From Hyphomicrobiales bacterium (GTDB taxonomy: Bacteria > Pseudomonadota > Alphaproteobacteria > Rhizobiales > Rhizobiaceae), in NCBI GenBank assembly GCA_011087605.1, contig JAALLE010000024.1:1-45448 (forward strand): a stretch of 45,448 nt of DNA. The letters are read 5' to 3'. Below the pieces are notes generated by a model. That model had not been told where the DNA came from. It saw nothing but the letters and a program-made list of their open reading frames with translations, and did no database searches. Of the stretch, positions 36,665 through 45,398 are shown piece by piece; within the stretch, counting starts at the first letter, position 1, and every line of letters begins with the position of its first letter. Made by a program: the position numbers and the translations under genes.

Positions 36665-36976
36665 ATGGTCGGAAAAACACTTACCAGAGCTGACTTGAGT
36701 GAAGCGGTTTATCAGCAGGTAGGCTTGTCGCGTTCAGAATCTTCCAATCTTGTGGAGAGTGTCCTGGAAGAAATCTGCCAGGCAGCGGTGCGCGGTGAAA
36801 CGATCAAATTATCATCGTTTGGCACCTTTTCTATTCGGTCTAAAAACGAACGGATTGGGCGAAATCCAAAGACCGGAGAGGAAGTGCCTATTACGCCTCG
36901 CCGGGTAATGGTGTTTCGACCGTCGAACATCATGAAAGACAAAGTTCTGCAGTCCAATCAGGGACGGTCAAAATAA
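36665..36976 (+). CDS. ihfA: Integration host factor subunit alpha
   Basis: Small DNA-bending protein of the HU/IHF family that works as a heterodimer with IhfB in transcription, replication and recombination. The 103-aa product has [40 protein letters not shown] and the beta-arm [20 protein letters not shown], with the Pro at the arm tip that intercalates DNA. It follows fabH and precedes a MerR gene, the usual order. ATG 36665 follows GAGGAATGCCAAT. Confidence 0.95.
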   Translation: MVGKTLTRADLSEAVYQQVGLSRSESSNLVESVLEEICQAAVRGETIKLSSFGTFSIRSKNERIGRNPKTGEEVPITPRRVMVFRPSNIMKDKVLQSNQGRSK

Positions 36977-37057
36977 ATCCATAACTTGATAATTTGGTTG
37001 TCCTAGTGATGCGGTGGGGATCGGAGCATCACTTGGGTTGGGGAGGAGAGAGCAGGC

Positions 37058-37498
37058 GTGAAAAGCCCTGATGCGTTTAAGACCATTTCAGAAGTGGCAA
37101 ACGAATTAGATTTACCGCAGCATGTATTGCGGTTCTGGGAAACCCGTTTCAAACAGATTAAACCGCTTAAAAGAGGCGGGGGACGGCGTTATTATCGACC
37201 CGATGATGTGTTGCTGCTGAAAGGCATCAGGCACTTGCTCTATGCTGAAGGTTACACGATCAAAGGCGTCCAGCGCATTTTGAAGGAACAGGGCAATCGG
37301 TTCGTAACAGCGGTTGCCAGCGGTGCGCCGGTCTTGGCAGATGGGCAGGAACAGCCCGGCAAACAGGCCGTTCCCGTTGCTCAGGTGGCCTCGGCGATGG
37401 CGGCTTCAAAATCTCAAAACGGCGACGCGCGGGCTGATCTGCAGGGTGTTCTGACAGAACTGTTGGAATGTAAGCGGCTGCTGGATCAGGTACGCTAG
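37058..37498 (+). CDS. MerR-family transcriptional regulator (GTG start)
   Basis: A 146-aa protein with an N-terminal MerR winged helix: [20 protein letters not shown] then [20 protein letters not shown] and [20 protein letters not shown]. No cysteine-rich effector domain is present; the C-terminal half is Ala/Gln/Gly-rich and ends with a short helix ([15 protein letters not shown]). This type is regularly found after ihfA in alphaproteobacteria and its role is unknown. GTG 37058 follows GGGGAGGAGAGAGCAGGC, a strong ribosome binding site. Confidence 0.9.
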   Translation: MKSPDAFKTISEVANELDLPQHVLRFWETRFKQIKPLKRGGGRRYYRPDDVLLLKGIRHLLYAEGYTIKGVQRILKEQGNRFVTAVASGAPVLADGQEQPGKQAVPVAQVASAMAASKSQNGDARADLQGVLTELLECKRLLDQVR

Positions 37499-37565
37499 AT
37501 TTCCGCATCAAAATCGCTCAGGTCGCTTGATATTTTGCCGATCCCTGACTAAATCATGGGCAAGT

Positions 37566-37642
37566 CGGAGTATGGCGCAGTCCGGTAGCGCACACGCCTG
37601 GGGGGCGTGGGGTCGTAGGTTCGAATCCTGCTACTCCGACCA
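37566..37642 (+). tRNA. tRNA-Pro (anticodon GGG)
   Basis: A 77-base cloverleaf ending in encoded CCA. The acceptor stem pairs CGGAGTA (37566-37572) with TACTCCG (37632-37638), then A-CCA. The anticodon arm is CACGC-CTGGGGG-GCGTG with GGG at 37600-37602; the T arm has GGTTCGAATCC. GGG reads CCC and CCU proline codons. It follows the MerR gene, and the EPS locus starts after it; tRNA 3' ends are common integration sites but I see no repeat of this one nearby. Confidence 0.97.
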
Positions 37643-37735
37643 ATTCCAATAATTCATGTTGCAGGCCGACCTGACCCGAATCGATCCAACGCTGTTGGTG
37701 GTTCAAGCATCCGCAATTCTCGTGATACGGCTCTG

Positions 37736-37757
37736 AATATGCGGAATTTTGCATATT
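37736..37757 (+). promoter_or_regulatory. Inverted repeat AATATGC-N8-GCATATT
   Basis: Seven-base perfect arms around GGAATTTT, about 95 bp after tRNA-Pro and upstream of the small ORF at 37912. It may be a protein-binding dyad or a weak hairpin; no T-run follows within five bases. Confidence 0.35.
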
Positions 37758-37849
37758 TCTGATAGAAACCATGCAGTTGCGGGCACTATGTGCCCCGCTG
37801 TTTGCAAGTCCGCAACGCAGCGCTAATCTTTCATTAACAATTGCTGCAG

Positions 37850-37870
37850 TTGATATTCTTGAAATATCAA
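37850..37870 (+). promoter_or_regulatory. Inverted repeat TTGATATT-N5-AATATCAA
   Basis: Eight-base perfect arms separated by CTTGA, ending 41 bases before the ATG of the small ORF at 37912. Position and AT-rich dyad fit an operator or a promoter-proximal site. The remainder of 37643-37911 shows a GC hairpin near 37775-37800 (GCGGGCAC-tat-GTGCCCCGC with a bulge) and no gene. Confidence 0.4.
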
Positions 37871-37911
37871 TCAATAATACGGGTGCACAATGAAACTAGC
37901 TGGAACATGTC

Positions 37912-38073
37912 ATGAGAAATTTGACTGTAATTCAAAGAGTGCTTGTGATTATTAGCCTGGCTTTGGGAATTACCTTTGGCAATGCCCTAACTTTCCATGC
38001 TGCCAGCAAAAAGAATTCACCGCCCAAACAGACAACTATGCAGCCTGCGGTCGATCCTCAAGGTGTTGGTTGA
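37912..38073 (+). CDS. Small secreted or membrane protein (53 aa)
   Basis: ATG 37912 opens a 53-codon frame whose product starts MRNLTVIQRVLVIISLALGI and continues TFGNALTFHAASKKN. It is a basic N-terminus and a hydrophobic stretch like a signal peptide or single anchor, then a short polar, Pro/Gln-rich tail. AGCTGGA seven bases upstream is a modest ribosome binding site. The end overlaps the last 38 bases of the convergent ligase gene. Two inverted repeats lie upstream. No family is recognised; it could be a small exopolysaccharide-related or stress peptide. Confidence 0.4.
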   Translation: MRNLTVIQRVLVIISLALGITFGNALTFHAASKKNSPPKQTTMQPAVDPQGVG

Positions 38074-39340
38074 GGAATTGACGGGCGCGCACGGATTGGT
38101 GGTGAGATTCCAGCGCCATACATCCCCAGATAATGCCGATTAGCAAATATACATGCCGCCAGTGGTCAATATCGATCACCCATCCCAGCAGGATGTGACC
38201 GATATAGGTAGCGTATGCGCAAAGTAGATAGGGTTGCCAGGGACGGATACGTCCAACCAGCCGCGCACCGCCAACCAATGTGCTGACGGTAATTGTTACA
38301 TAGGCAAAAAAGCCCAGCCACCCGTATGCCATCAGTGACTTGACCCAGATGTTATGGGTGTCTTCGCCAAGGATCAGGCCAAATTCGAGCGGGCCAATGC
38401 CAAGCGGGTTTTCCAACGCCCACTGGAAGCCAATTGCATGGCGCGCAAAACGTCCAAGCTCGGCACCGTCATAGTCCTGAACCACGCGAGCGCGCTGTTC
38501 AAACATGTCATAGACAGCGTCAAATTGCAGCGCGATGATCAACATGCCGATGACCGTCGCCAGGCCTATTGCTCCGGCCAGAATGAGCTTTGCCCGGATC
38601 TGCTGGGATTGTTCAGTCATCAAAAGCATGGTGTAAAAACACAGGCCAGCAATCACCATACTGCCCCACGCGCCGCGTGAAAAGGACAGGAATAGCCCAA
38701 GCAATATTATCGCCAACAAGGCCAGACGCACTGGCGCCAACCCAATATTGCGATATAGCAGGCCATAGGTCAGATAAAGCGCTGGCAATATCAGGAAAGG
38801 CCCGAAAACATTGGGGTCTTGAAATGCGCCCATCGCACGATCATACAGGGTGAACATTCCAGAACCGGGAAAAGCGCTGAAATAACCGGCAATGCCCAGG
38901 CAGGATGTGATGACGGCGCCGACAACATATCCGCGCATCAACACGCGCAATCGACCCATATCGCTCTCGATGGCAGCCGCCCAGAATACTGATGACAGAC
39001 CAAGGAACAAAGACACCGCCAGATAGAGTGGAATTTCCTTGAAATCCGCCATCGTGAACATCGACACCATGCCGCCAAGGTTGAAAACGACGAATAACAG
39101 GCCAAGCGTTAATGCCATCTTGCTCAAACGCATGCCGAACACCAAAAACAGAACCATGGTGGCCAGCAAAAAGATCTCGTATGGTGCGGGCTCCTGGATC
39201 ACAAATGCGCCCAGAAAGGCCGTCAGCCCAATGCTCCACCGGGCAAACACGTTGGATGTGTTGAAGGCAGCAGGGCTGTGAGGCACCCAGGAAGCAGGCG
39301 ATGCGACGTAGGCGTCAACAGGGGCGGTGGCCGGGTTCAA
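38036..39340 (-). CDS. O-antigen ligase/Wzy-like polymerase
   Basis: A 434-aa protein with about ten hydrophobic helices and the Wzy_C (O-antigen ligase) region: LGLFLSFSRGAWGSMVIAGL, then the periplasmic loop with GRFARHAIGFQWALENPLGI ending GLILGEDTHNIWVKSLM. It probably polymerises or ligates polysaccharide repeat units in the periplasm. The start is TTG 39340, overlapping the TGA of the sugar transferase gene (TTGA); no better start is near. It ends the minus-strand EPS cluster. Confidence 0.85.
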   Translation of the reverse strand: MNPATAPVDAYVASPASWVPHSPAAFNTSNVFARWSIGLTAFLGAFVIQEPAPYEIFLLATMVLFLVFGMRLSKMALTLGLLFVVFNLGGMVSMFTMADFKEIPLYLAVSLFLGLSSVFWAAAIESDMGRLRVLMRGYVVGAVITSCLGIAGYFSAFPGSGMFTLYDRAMGAFQDPNVFGPFLILPALYLTYGLLYRNIGLAPVRLALLAIILLGLFLSFSRGAWGSMVIAGLCFYTMLLMTEQSQQIRAKLILAGAIGLATVIGMLIIALQFDAVYDMFEQRARVVQDYDGAELGRFARHAIGFQWALENPLGIGPLEFGLILGEDTHNIWVKSLMAYGWLGFFAYVTITVSTLVGGARLVGRIRPWQPYLLCAYATYIGHILLGWVIDIDHWRHVYLLIGIIWGCMALESHHQSVRARQFLNQHLEDRPQAA

Positions 39341-40890
39341 TATGCGTTCTCGGTGTTGATCAGCTTGAGCGGCGTAATCATCAAAATGTAAAGATCAAAC
39401 AGAACCGACCAGTTTTCGATATAGTACAAATCGTGTTCAACACGGCCTCTGATTTTTTCTTCTCTGTCGACTTCGCCGCGCCAGCCGTTGATCTGAGCCC
39501 ATCCTGTAACGCCGGGCTTGACCTTGTGACGACCGAAATATCCGTCGACCACTTCATCCCAAAGCTTGTTTTCCGTATGGGCGTTGACCGCATGAGGCCG
39601 AGGGCCAACCAATGACAATTCACCCTTCAAAACGTTGATCAACTGAGGCAATTCGTCGATTGAAGTCTTGCGAATGAATCGCCCGACTCGGGTTACACGG
39701 GGATCGTTTTTGGTCACTGACTTTTTGGCGTCATGGTCCGCCATGTCGGCGAACATGGAGCGAAATTTAAGTACTTCAATGACTTCATTGTTAAAACCAA
39801 ATCGCTTTTGGCGAAAGATCACGGGACCTTTGCTTTCCAGCTTGATTGCGATGGCTGTTGCCAGGATTATAGGTGACAGCATCACCATTGCCAAAACACT
39901 GAAGAAGATATCAAAGCCACGCTTCATGACCGAATCCCAATCGGCAATTGGCTTGTCGAACACGTCGAGAAATGGCACCGAACCTACGTAGGAATAAGAC
40001 CGTGGCCGAAAACGTAGTTTGTTTGTGTGTGCCGACAGTCGAATATCGACGGGCAATACCCAAACTTTCTTGAGCAACGACAGCACCCGACTTTCAGCAG
40101 AAATCGGTAGCGAAACGATCAACATGTCGATGCGGGCACGACGGCCAAACTCGACAAGCTCCTCGATGGTTCCAAGTTTTGGATAACCAGCCACCATGGG
40201 TGGAGAACGGTCACCCTTCCGGTCGTCAAAAATGCCACAGATTCGAATATCATTATCTGCCTGAGCTTCCAGTGACATGATCAGATCTTCAGCGTTCTTG
40301 CCGCCACCGACAATGACTGCACGTCGTTCCAGACGCCCATCCCGGGCCCAACGGCGCACTAACACAGCCACCAAACTGCGAAAAACTATGAAAAACAAAC
40401 AGCCAGCCAGATACCAACTACCGAACCACACGCGGGAATAATTTTCCGAGATCCTGGAGAAAAATGCCAGCAAAGCCAGGACTGCGAAGATTGCGGCCCA
40501 GGCGCCGAGGACTCGGCCCAGTTGGCGTATATTGGTACGCAGTGATGTAATTTGGTAGCTGTCCGTAGCCTGCAGCGCAACGATTGTCAGGACTGCTCCC
40601 AAAAAGCAGGTCAGCAAGTAGGAGGTTTTGACGCCATCCATCGGCACAACATAGATGAAATATACGGCCAGACCGATGCTCATTGTTGCAAGGAACTCTA
40701 CAATGCGCAGAACCGTCGCAACCACAAATGGGGATATCGCGTTCTGAGAAAACTGTGATGCGACCTGCTCAGCCCGCTGGCTCAGCTTAATGTTGGTTCT
40801 GGGACGGGAGGATTCACCAGCTATGGTCTGAGCCATTACTGCGTTGGCATTGTATGTGGATTTTGGATCTTGCGGATCGCCGACTTCCAT
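39337..40890 (-). CDS. Undecaprenyl-phosphate sugar phosphotransferase (WbaP/ExoY family)
   Basis: Starts exopolysaccharide synthesis by putting a sugar-1-phosphate on undecaprenyl phosphate. The 517-aa protein has four N-terminal helices (about 45-165), a CoA-binding-like middle with RRAVIVGGGKNAEDLIMSLE and, from about 320, the catalytic bacterial sugar transferase domain: KRGFDIFFSVLAMVMLSPII, the PVIFRQKRFGFN and EVLKFRSMFADM motifs, then RKTSIDELPQLINVLKGELS and LVGPRPHAVNAHTE. GVTGWAQINGWRGEV is the family C-terminal motif. ATG 40890 follows AGGACGATTTG. The sugar is probably glucose or galactose but cannot be told. A 125-bp gap separates it from the glycosyltransferase. Confidence 0.93.
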   Translation of the reverse strand: MEVGDPQDPKSTYNANAVMAQTIAGESSRPRTNIKLSQRAEQVASQFSQNAISPFVVATVLRIVEFLATMSIGLAVYFIYVVPMDGVKTSYLLTCFLGAVLTIVALQATDSYQITSLRTNIRQLGRVLGAWAAIFAVLALLAFFSRISENYSRVWFGSWYLAGCLFFIVFRSLVAVLVRRWARDGRLERRAVIVGGGKNAEDLIMSLEAQADNDIRICGIFDDRKGDRSPPMVAGYPKLGTIEELVEFGRRARIDMLIVSLPISAESRVLSLLKKVWVLPVDIRLSAHTNKLRFRPRSYSYVGSVPFLDVFDKPIADWDSVMKRGFDIFFSVLAMVMLSPIILATAIAIKLESKGPVIFRQKRFGFNNEVIEVLKFRSMFADMADHDAKKSVTKNDPRVTRVGRFIRKTSIDELPQLINVLKGELSLVGPRPHAVNAHTENKLWDEVVDGYFGRHKVKPGVTGWAQINGWRGEVDREEKIRGRVEHDLYYIENWSVLFDLYILMITPLKLINTENAY

Positions 40891-41015
40891 CAAATCGTCC
40901 TACTAAACGGTGATGCTGAAAATTAGCTTCAGATTGCAGCAAAACAGCTAAAGAATGGTTTAGAAGTCCACCCCTTGGTGATTGAAGGCGTGGTCATCCG
41001 TCGAGCCATCGCGAA

Positions 41016-42173
41016 TTAGCTGTTCAACGTGTCACGATAGGCCTGCATGATCGTTTCGGTCATGGTCTCGGCGGAAAAACTGGTTTTCACCACTTCATGC
41101 AACTCTTCAAAGTCGGCGCCGATAACGGTTCCGGTGACGTGGCCGCTCATTGCCCGAACCAGCGCATCAAGATTATCAGGTTCGATCAGTGCACCAGAAT
41201 TCTTTGCAAAAATTTCAGGAATGCCACCAACCCGCGTCGCCAGCAGCGGTCGGCTTGCCGCCAGCGCCTCTAGCACGATATAGGGCATGCTTTCTGCGCG
41301 AGACGGCACAACCAGCGTTTTGCCGAGCGCAAATGCCAGTCGGGCCGGCATCGGGTCCAAAAATTCGATATCTGCCTCATCCCCAAGTTCAGCAGCACGC
41401 GCCTTATAGGTTGAAAGGTCCGGCCCACCACCAATGAATTTCGCCGTCACCGGTCGTTCCAGACGTTTGGACACCAGCGGCAAAGCCTCGATCAGAAGGT
41501 CTACCCCTTTGAGGTCACGCATCATGCCGATGTAAAGAAAATCGGCCGCCTCATCATTGACTATTACCGGCGCAAATTCGTCTTTGTTCAATCCGTTGCG
41601 CACCAGTGAATAAGGACAGCGAGTTTCGCCAATTTTCGCAAAATAGGAATCACGCTCGTATTCACTAACAAAAATCAGACGATCTGTGAGGCGTTCTAAA
41701 AACCGTTCAAGCCCAAAATACAGTCGGCCGGACAAACGGTGCCGATCATAATGCACCGACCCGCCATGGGGGCAATAAAGGCGAACCAGGTTTTGACTTT
41801 TTCCGCGGCGCAAAAGAGTCCCGATGAGACGGGCATAAGCACCACCTTTGGCGCCATGTGCATGAAGGACGTCGGCTCGAACGTTGCGCATTTTTGAATA
41901 GAGTTTCCACATCACCAGCACGTCGCGCGGGCCAATGGAACGGTCCATTGGAATTCGGAACAGGCCAAGTTCGACAAACGGCTCTAGTTCAGCCAACAAT
42001 TGCTCTTCATAATCGCCGCCGGTATTGCTGTCGCAGATAACTCCGACGGAATGTCCCTGAGCTTTTTGCTGATGTATCAGGTCGCGTACATGGCGAAAAA
42101 TCCCGCCTACCGGTGAGCGAAAACAGTGCAGTATTCGCAATTTCTCAGGTTTGGCAGAACTTGGCTGCGTCAT
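41016..42173 (-). CDS. Glycosyltransferase family 4
   Basis: A 385-aa GT-B fold enzyme that adds sugars to the lipid-linked repeat unit at the cytoplasmic membrane face. The N-terminal part has LRILHCFRSPVGGIFRHVRD and DVLHAHGAKGGAYARLIG. The C-terminal Rossmann half has FLYIGMMRDLKGVDLLIEAL, VTAKFIGGGPDLSTYK and the donor-binding PSRAESMPYIVLEALAASRP with the EX7E pattern. It starts three bases after the stop of the OPX lipoprotein gene and lies in the same direction as the sugar transferase. Sugar specificity unknown. Confidence 0.9.
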   Translation of the reverse strand: MTQPSSAKPEKLRILHCFRSPVGGIFRHVRDLIHQQKAQGHSVGVICDSNTGGDYEEQLLAELEPFVELGLFRIPMDRSIGPRDVLVMWKLYSKMRNVRADVLHAHGAKGGAYARLIGTLLRRGKSQNLVRLYCPHGGSVHYDRHRLSGRLYFGLERFLERLTDRLIFVSEYERDSYFAKIGETRCPYSLVRNGLNKDEFAPVIVNDEAADFLYIGMMRDLKGVDLLIEALPLVSKRLERPVTAKFIGGGPDLSTYKARAAELGDEADIEFLDPMPARLAFALGKTLVVPSRAESMPYIVLEALAASRPLLATRVGGIPEIFAKNSGALIEPDNLDALVRAMSGHVTGTVIGADFEELHEVVKTSFSAETMTETIMQAYRDTLNS

Positions 42174-42176
42174 GAA

Positions 42177-42752
42177 CTAGAACAGTCGTTCGAGCAGATA
42201 GATTGTGTCGCCTGGCAAAATTGGGTCGGTGATCGGCACCCTGCCAGTCATGACTTCGCCATTGATCTGGCGGGTAACGTCAGCGCTTTGTTGCTGTGCA
42301 CGGGGCGTATACCCTCCGGCAATTGCAATTGCATTTTGAACGGTCATGCCCGGGACGTAGGTATATTGGCCGGGCGACCCGACTTCACCCATGATGAAGA
42401 AGGGGCGATAGCGGTCGACTTCTACAGATACGTCGGGATTGCGGATGTAACCCTGCGCAAGTTTGTGGGCAATTCCCGATTCAATTTCCTTGATGGTGCG
42501 GCCACGGGCGGCAACTGATCCGACCAGTGGAAAGGCGATATAGCCGGCCTTGTCGACTGAGTAGGTATTGGTGAGGTCGGTCTGCTCGAAAACGGTAATG
42601 CGCAACCGGTCACCGGCATCCAGTCTGTAGACTTCCTGAAGTGCCTCGTGAAAGGCCGGTGGTGCAGGCTGATATGCCGTTGCACATCCTGAAAGCGTGG
42701 CAGCGACCAAACCGGTGCTAACACAAGAAATCAAAAAATTGCGCCTGTTCAT
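42177..42752 (-). CDS. Polysaccharide export lipoprotein (Wza/OPX family)
   Basis: A 191-aa outer-membrane export protein with lipobox LSGC (Cys23) after MNRRNFLISCVSTGLVAATL. The Poly_export domain starts at YRLDAGDRLRITVFEQTDLT, and a SLBB domain follows at FFIMGEVGSPGQYTYVPGMT. It ends LPGDTIYLLERLF, so the transmembrane C-terminal helix that Wza has is absent; it belongs with the short ExoF-like type. It heads the minus-strand cluster and is divergent from the chain-length protein gene over 250 bp. Confidence 0.9.
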   Translation of the reverse strand: MNRRNFLISCVSTGLVAATLSGCATAYQPAPPAFHEALQEVYRLDAGDRLRITVFEQTDLTNTYSVDKAGYIAFPLVGSVAARGRTIKEIESGIAHKLAQGYIRNPDVSVEVDRYRPFFIMGEVGSPGQYTYVPGMTVQNAIAIAGGYTPRAQQQSADVTRQINGEVMTGRVPITDPILPGDTIYLLERLF

Positions 42753-42853
42753 GCTGCCTACCCAACCACTACTTTTTTCGACCGCGGATCGAAAGAGGAA
42801 CTACTCACGGCACAAGCCTACTAGCGAGCCGTTGCGATCCAAAAGACCGCTTT

Positions 42854-42872
42854 ATGGTTAATTCCCGGTAAA
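42854..42872 (-). promoter_or_regulatory. CtrA-like box between EPS export genes
   Basis: On the minus strand the sequence TTTA-CCGGGAA-TTAACCAT has the spacing of the CtrA consensus TTAA-N7-TTAA with one mismatch, plus the full TTAACCAT half-site. It lies about 102 bp before the OPX start and 131 bp before the chain-length protein start, in the shared divergent promoter region. The rest of 42753-43002 is AT-rich with no gene. Confidence 0.45.
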
Positions 42873-43002
42873 CGGTGAGAATAAAAAGAAACTAAGGCAT
42901 TTTGATTCAAGAATTTGTCATACAGCCAAACAATTAACGCCTTGGAAACCATAAAACGACATTATCGCGGCAATATGAGTATTGTTCAAAGAGCATGACA
43001 GC

Positions 43003-45129
43003 ATGGCTGGTGAGTACGAGTTAAACCGTGACGTGGATGTGGATCTGGGTGGGATTTTCGGTTCCATCTGGCGCAATAAAACACGTCTTTTGATTGCCAG
43101 TATTATCGTAGCAATGATTACCTTTGCGATCCTGCAAGTTATTTCGCCGCGTTACCGTTCCGAAGCTCGCATCCTTATCCGGGCGACCGATTCTGTATTG
43201 GCCGGTCCCAACACGACCACTGGGCAGGCTCAGGCAGGTATCGACGACCCCGGTATTGCCAGCCAGGTTCAGTTGCTGCAGTCACGGGCCATTGCTCAAA
43301 AAATTTCCGCCAAGCTGGATCTGAAATCGCGACCTGAATTTGATCCGGTACTGAATCGATCGCGGCTGAATCAATTCCTGACAACGCTTGGTCTGGCCGA
43401 GGATGGTCGGAATGTTACAGCTGAAGATCGCGTGCTGGAGGCTTATTTCGACCGACTCAATGTTTTTCAGGCAAACAAGGCTCGGGTCATTGTCGTGCAG
43501 TTCTGGTCGAAAGATCCGGAACTCGCTGCTGCGGTTCCGAACATGCTGACACAGGAATATTTGAAACTGCAGGAAGAGTTGAAGCGTGGCGGCAATCCCG
43601 AAGAACTGGAAAAGCTGGAACCCGAACTCAAGGCATTGCGCAACAGTGTGATGAAAGCGGAAGCCGCCGCAGCGGAGTTTCGTGAAAGCTCTGATCTTTT
43701 GCAGGGAAGGAACAATAACTCTCTGGCCACCCAGGAACTGTCGGAACTATCGACGGAACTGGGCCGTGTCCGTGGGCAGTTGTCGCGCGCCGAAGCCAAT
43801 GCAGCCTCGATACGCCGCGCACTGGACTCCGGTTCGCTGGATGCCGCGTCGAGCGTGTTGCAATCAGCTCTGATCCAGCGCCTGCGCGAGCGGCAGGTGA
43901 CGTTGAACGCACAATTGTCCGACTTGCTGACTTCACTTCTACCCGGTCACCCGCGAGTCAGGCGTATCAAATCCCAGGTGTCGGTTCTGACATCGCAGAT
44001 CCTTGCCGAAGCCGGAAAGATCAAAATCAGTCTTGAAAGAGAAGCAGAAGTCGCGCGTGCCCGCGAAGACGATTTGATCCAGCGGCGTAATGTATTGAAA
44101 TCCGAAGCAGGTCGCGTGGGTAAAGCCCAGGTTCAATTGAGAGCTCTTGAACGGGAAGCCGATGCGCAGCGTCAGTTGCTGAACAGTTATCTATTGCGGT
44201 TTAAAGAGGCCCAGTCGCGGCAAAACCGCGAGTTCCTGCCGGCTGATGCTTATGTTTTCGCCAAGGCTCAGGTCCAGTCCAAGCCTTACTTTCCCAAAAA
44301 ATTGCCAACCCTGGCAGGGGCATTCTTTGGCACGCTCGTATTTGGTTCAATGATTACGCTTGCCAGTGGCGTGATGAGCGGAGCAGCGGTGCGACAGAAT
44401 TATGCCCGCAATATCGGTCAGGTTCCGGCCGATCCGAGCTTCAGCGCGGCCAATATTGCCGATCGGCGCCTCCAGTTTGACCAGACACCACCGTTAGCGC
44501 CAAGCATGGAAAGTGTGAACGGCTCTGTTATTGCTCAACAGGACAGCGCCATATCAATTGCCGTGGCTGCCAGTTCGCTTTCTGCAATGGCAGGTGGACG
44601 GATTGCCATTCTTGCTCCCGAGCCTCTCAACCGGTCAATTACTGCGACAGTATTGGCCCGTTCATTGTCTGCTAAACTCGCCAATGTGGTGGTTGTCGAT
44701 ATGGCTGGATCTGCTACTTCAACCCAAACGATGTTGGGTCATGTAACGGCACCGGGAATAAAAGACCTGCTTTCTGGCTCAGCCGGTTTCACCGATACGA
44801 TTCATTGTGATCGGGCTTCAACTGCCCACGTCATGCCGAGCGGCAATGCTCCAGCAGACGCTGCAGCGGTCAGTGCGGCGCAATTGCCAATGATTCTTGA
44901 CGCCTTGCAGGAAACCTATGATTTCGTAATTGTCGATTGTGGTAGCGCCGATGTGAGCGGCTTGTCACGAGTCTCGTCAGCCTCGACTATCAACATTGTT
45001 GATGTTGTTGATCCTAATTGTCCGGCGGTCGGGTTGATTGGCAATATGTTGTCTCAAACGGGTCATAGCAGGCCGGTCATTGTCAAAGCCACTGCCGCCG
45101 ACCATCAATTTCCGGCAAACGCTGCCTGA
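43003..45129 (+). CDS. Wzz/BY-kinase-like chain-length protein with degenerate P-loop
   Basis: A 708-aa polysaccharide co-polymerase. The N-terminal Wzz domain (about 8-100) has a helix at 29-48 (RLLIASIIVAMITFAILQVI); coiled coils fill about 190-400; a second helix is at 436-458 (GAFFGTLVFGSMITLASGVM). The cytoplasmic domain resembles a bacterial tyrosine kinase, but the Walker A position (about 535) reads LAPEPLNRSITATV with no GK, Walker A' is VVVVDMAGS (562) and Walker B is FVIVDCGSAD (640). No Tyr-rich tail follows. It therefore probably cannot phosphorylate and acts only in chain-length control. The start chosen is ATG 43003 (MAGEYELNRD); an upstream TTG at 42982 is open. It is divergent from the OPX gene. 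Confidence 0.88.
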   Translation: MAGEYELNRDVDVDLGGIFGSIWRNKTRLLIASIIVAMITFAILQVISPRYRSEARILIRATDSVLAGPNTTTGQAQAGIDDPGIASQVQLLQSRAIAQKISAKLDLKSRPEFDPVLNRSRLNQFLTTLGLAEDGRNVTAEDRVLEAYFDRLNVFQANKARVIVVQFWSKDPELAAAVPNMLTQEYLKLQEELKRGGNPEELEKLEPELKALRNSVMKAEAAAAEFRESSDLLQGRNNNSLATQELSELSTELGRVRGQLSRAEANAASIRRALDSGSLDAASSVLQSALIQRLRERQVTLNAQLSDLLTSLLPGHPRVRRIKSQVSVLTSQILAEAGKIKISLEREAEVARAREDDLIQRRNVLKSEAGRVGKAQVQLRALEREADAQRQLLNSYLLRFKEAQSRQNREFLPADAYVFAKAQVQSKPYFPKKLPTLAGAFFGTLVFGSMITLASGVMSGAAVRQNYARNIGQVPADPSFSAANIADRRLQFDQTPPLAPSMESVNGSVIAQQDSAISIAVAASSLSAMAGGRIAILAPEPLNRSITATVLARSLSAKLANVVVVDMAGSATSTQTMLGHVTAPGIKDLLSGSAGFTDTIHCDRASTAHVMPSGNAPADAAAVSAAQLPMILDALQETYDFVIVDCGSADVSGLSRVSSASTINIVDVVDPNCPAVGLIGNMLSQTGHSRPVIVKATAADHQFPANAA

Positions 45130-45144
45130 CAAGCTCGGGTTTTT
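45125..45144 (+). terminator. Weak terminator after chain-length protein gene
   Basis: CCTGA (45125-45129, including the stop codon), loop CAAGC, TCGGG, then TTTTT (45140-45144). The stem has five pairs with one wobble, so it is weak but placed exactly after the gene. Confidence 0.35.
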
Positions 45145-45179
45145 CTCAACAAACGTTTAGTTGGAGAACAATCCTGCCT

Positions 45180-45398
45180 TTACATGCGCCCATACAGCCG
45201 CGCCCGTACTTTTTTCGCCATATTCCATAAAGTCTGATTGTTTCGGACCACGCGTTTGATCGCAATTTTTCCGCGCTCATATCCAGCAAAGCCAATGCCC
45301 CAATTGGAAATAGCCTTGTTGGTTTCAAACATGGTGATGGTCGTATCGCACCACGAAGACTTATAGCGTTCTTCGCCACGTCCCAGATCAAAATTAGG
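45180..45398 (-). CDS. GNAT acetyltransferase, CelD/BcsL-like, C-terminal fragment
   Basis: The minus strand codes for 72 residues ending in RARLYGRM, then TAA at 45182-45180. The stretch NFDLGRGEERYKSSWCDTT is the C-terminal signature of BcsL/CelD-type acetyltransferases found in cellulose and exopolysaccharide loci, which add acetyl groups to sugars. Reading upstream, the frame enters the right terminal repeat at 45398 and meets a TAG (45404-45402) after one more codon, so the remaining 250 or more residues are missing here. Either an element has inserted in the gene or the contig joins foreign sequence at this point. It is convergent with the chain-length gene. Confidence 0.75.
   Translation of the reverse strand, partial: PNFDLGRGEERYKSSWCDTTITMFETNKAISNWGIGFAGYERGKIAIKRVVRNNQTLWNMAKKVRARLYGRM

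Noticed and set aside
37566-37642. tRNA-Pro as an integration site for a genomic island
   Set aside because: I found no direct repeat of the tRNA 3' end in the following region and no integrase gene.
45146-45391. Minus-strand 81-codon ORF starting MIWDVAKN at the right end
   Set aside because: It lies in a different frame from the acetyltransferase C-terminus, which has a clear family signature; this one is a shadow.
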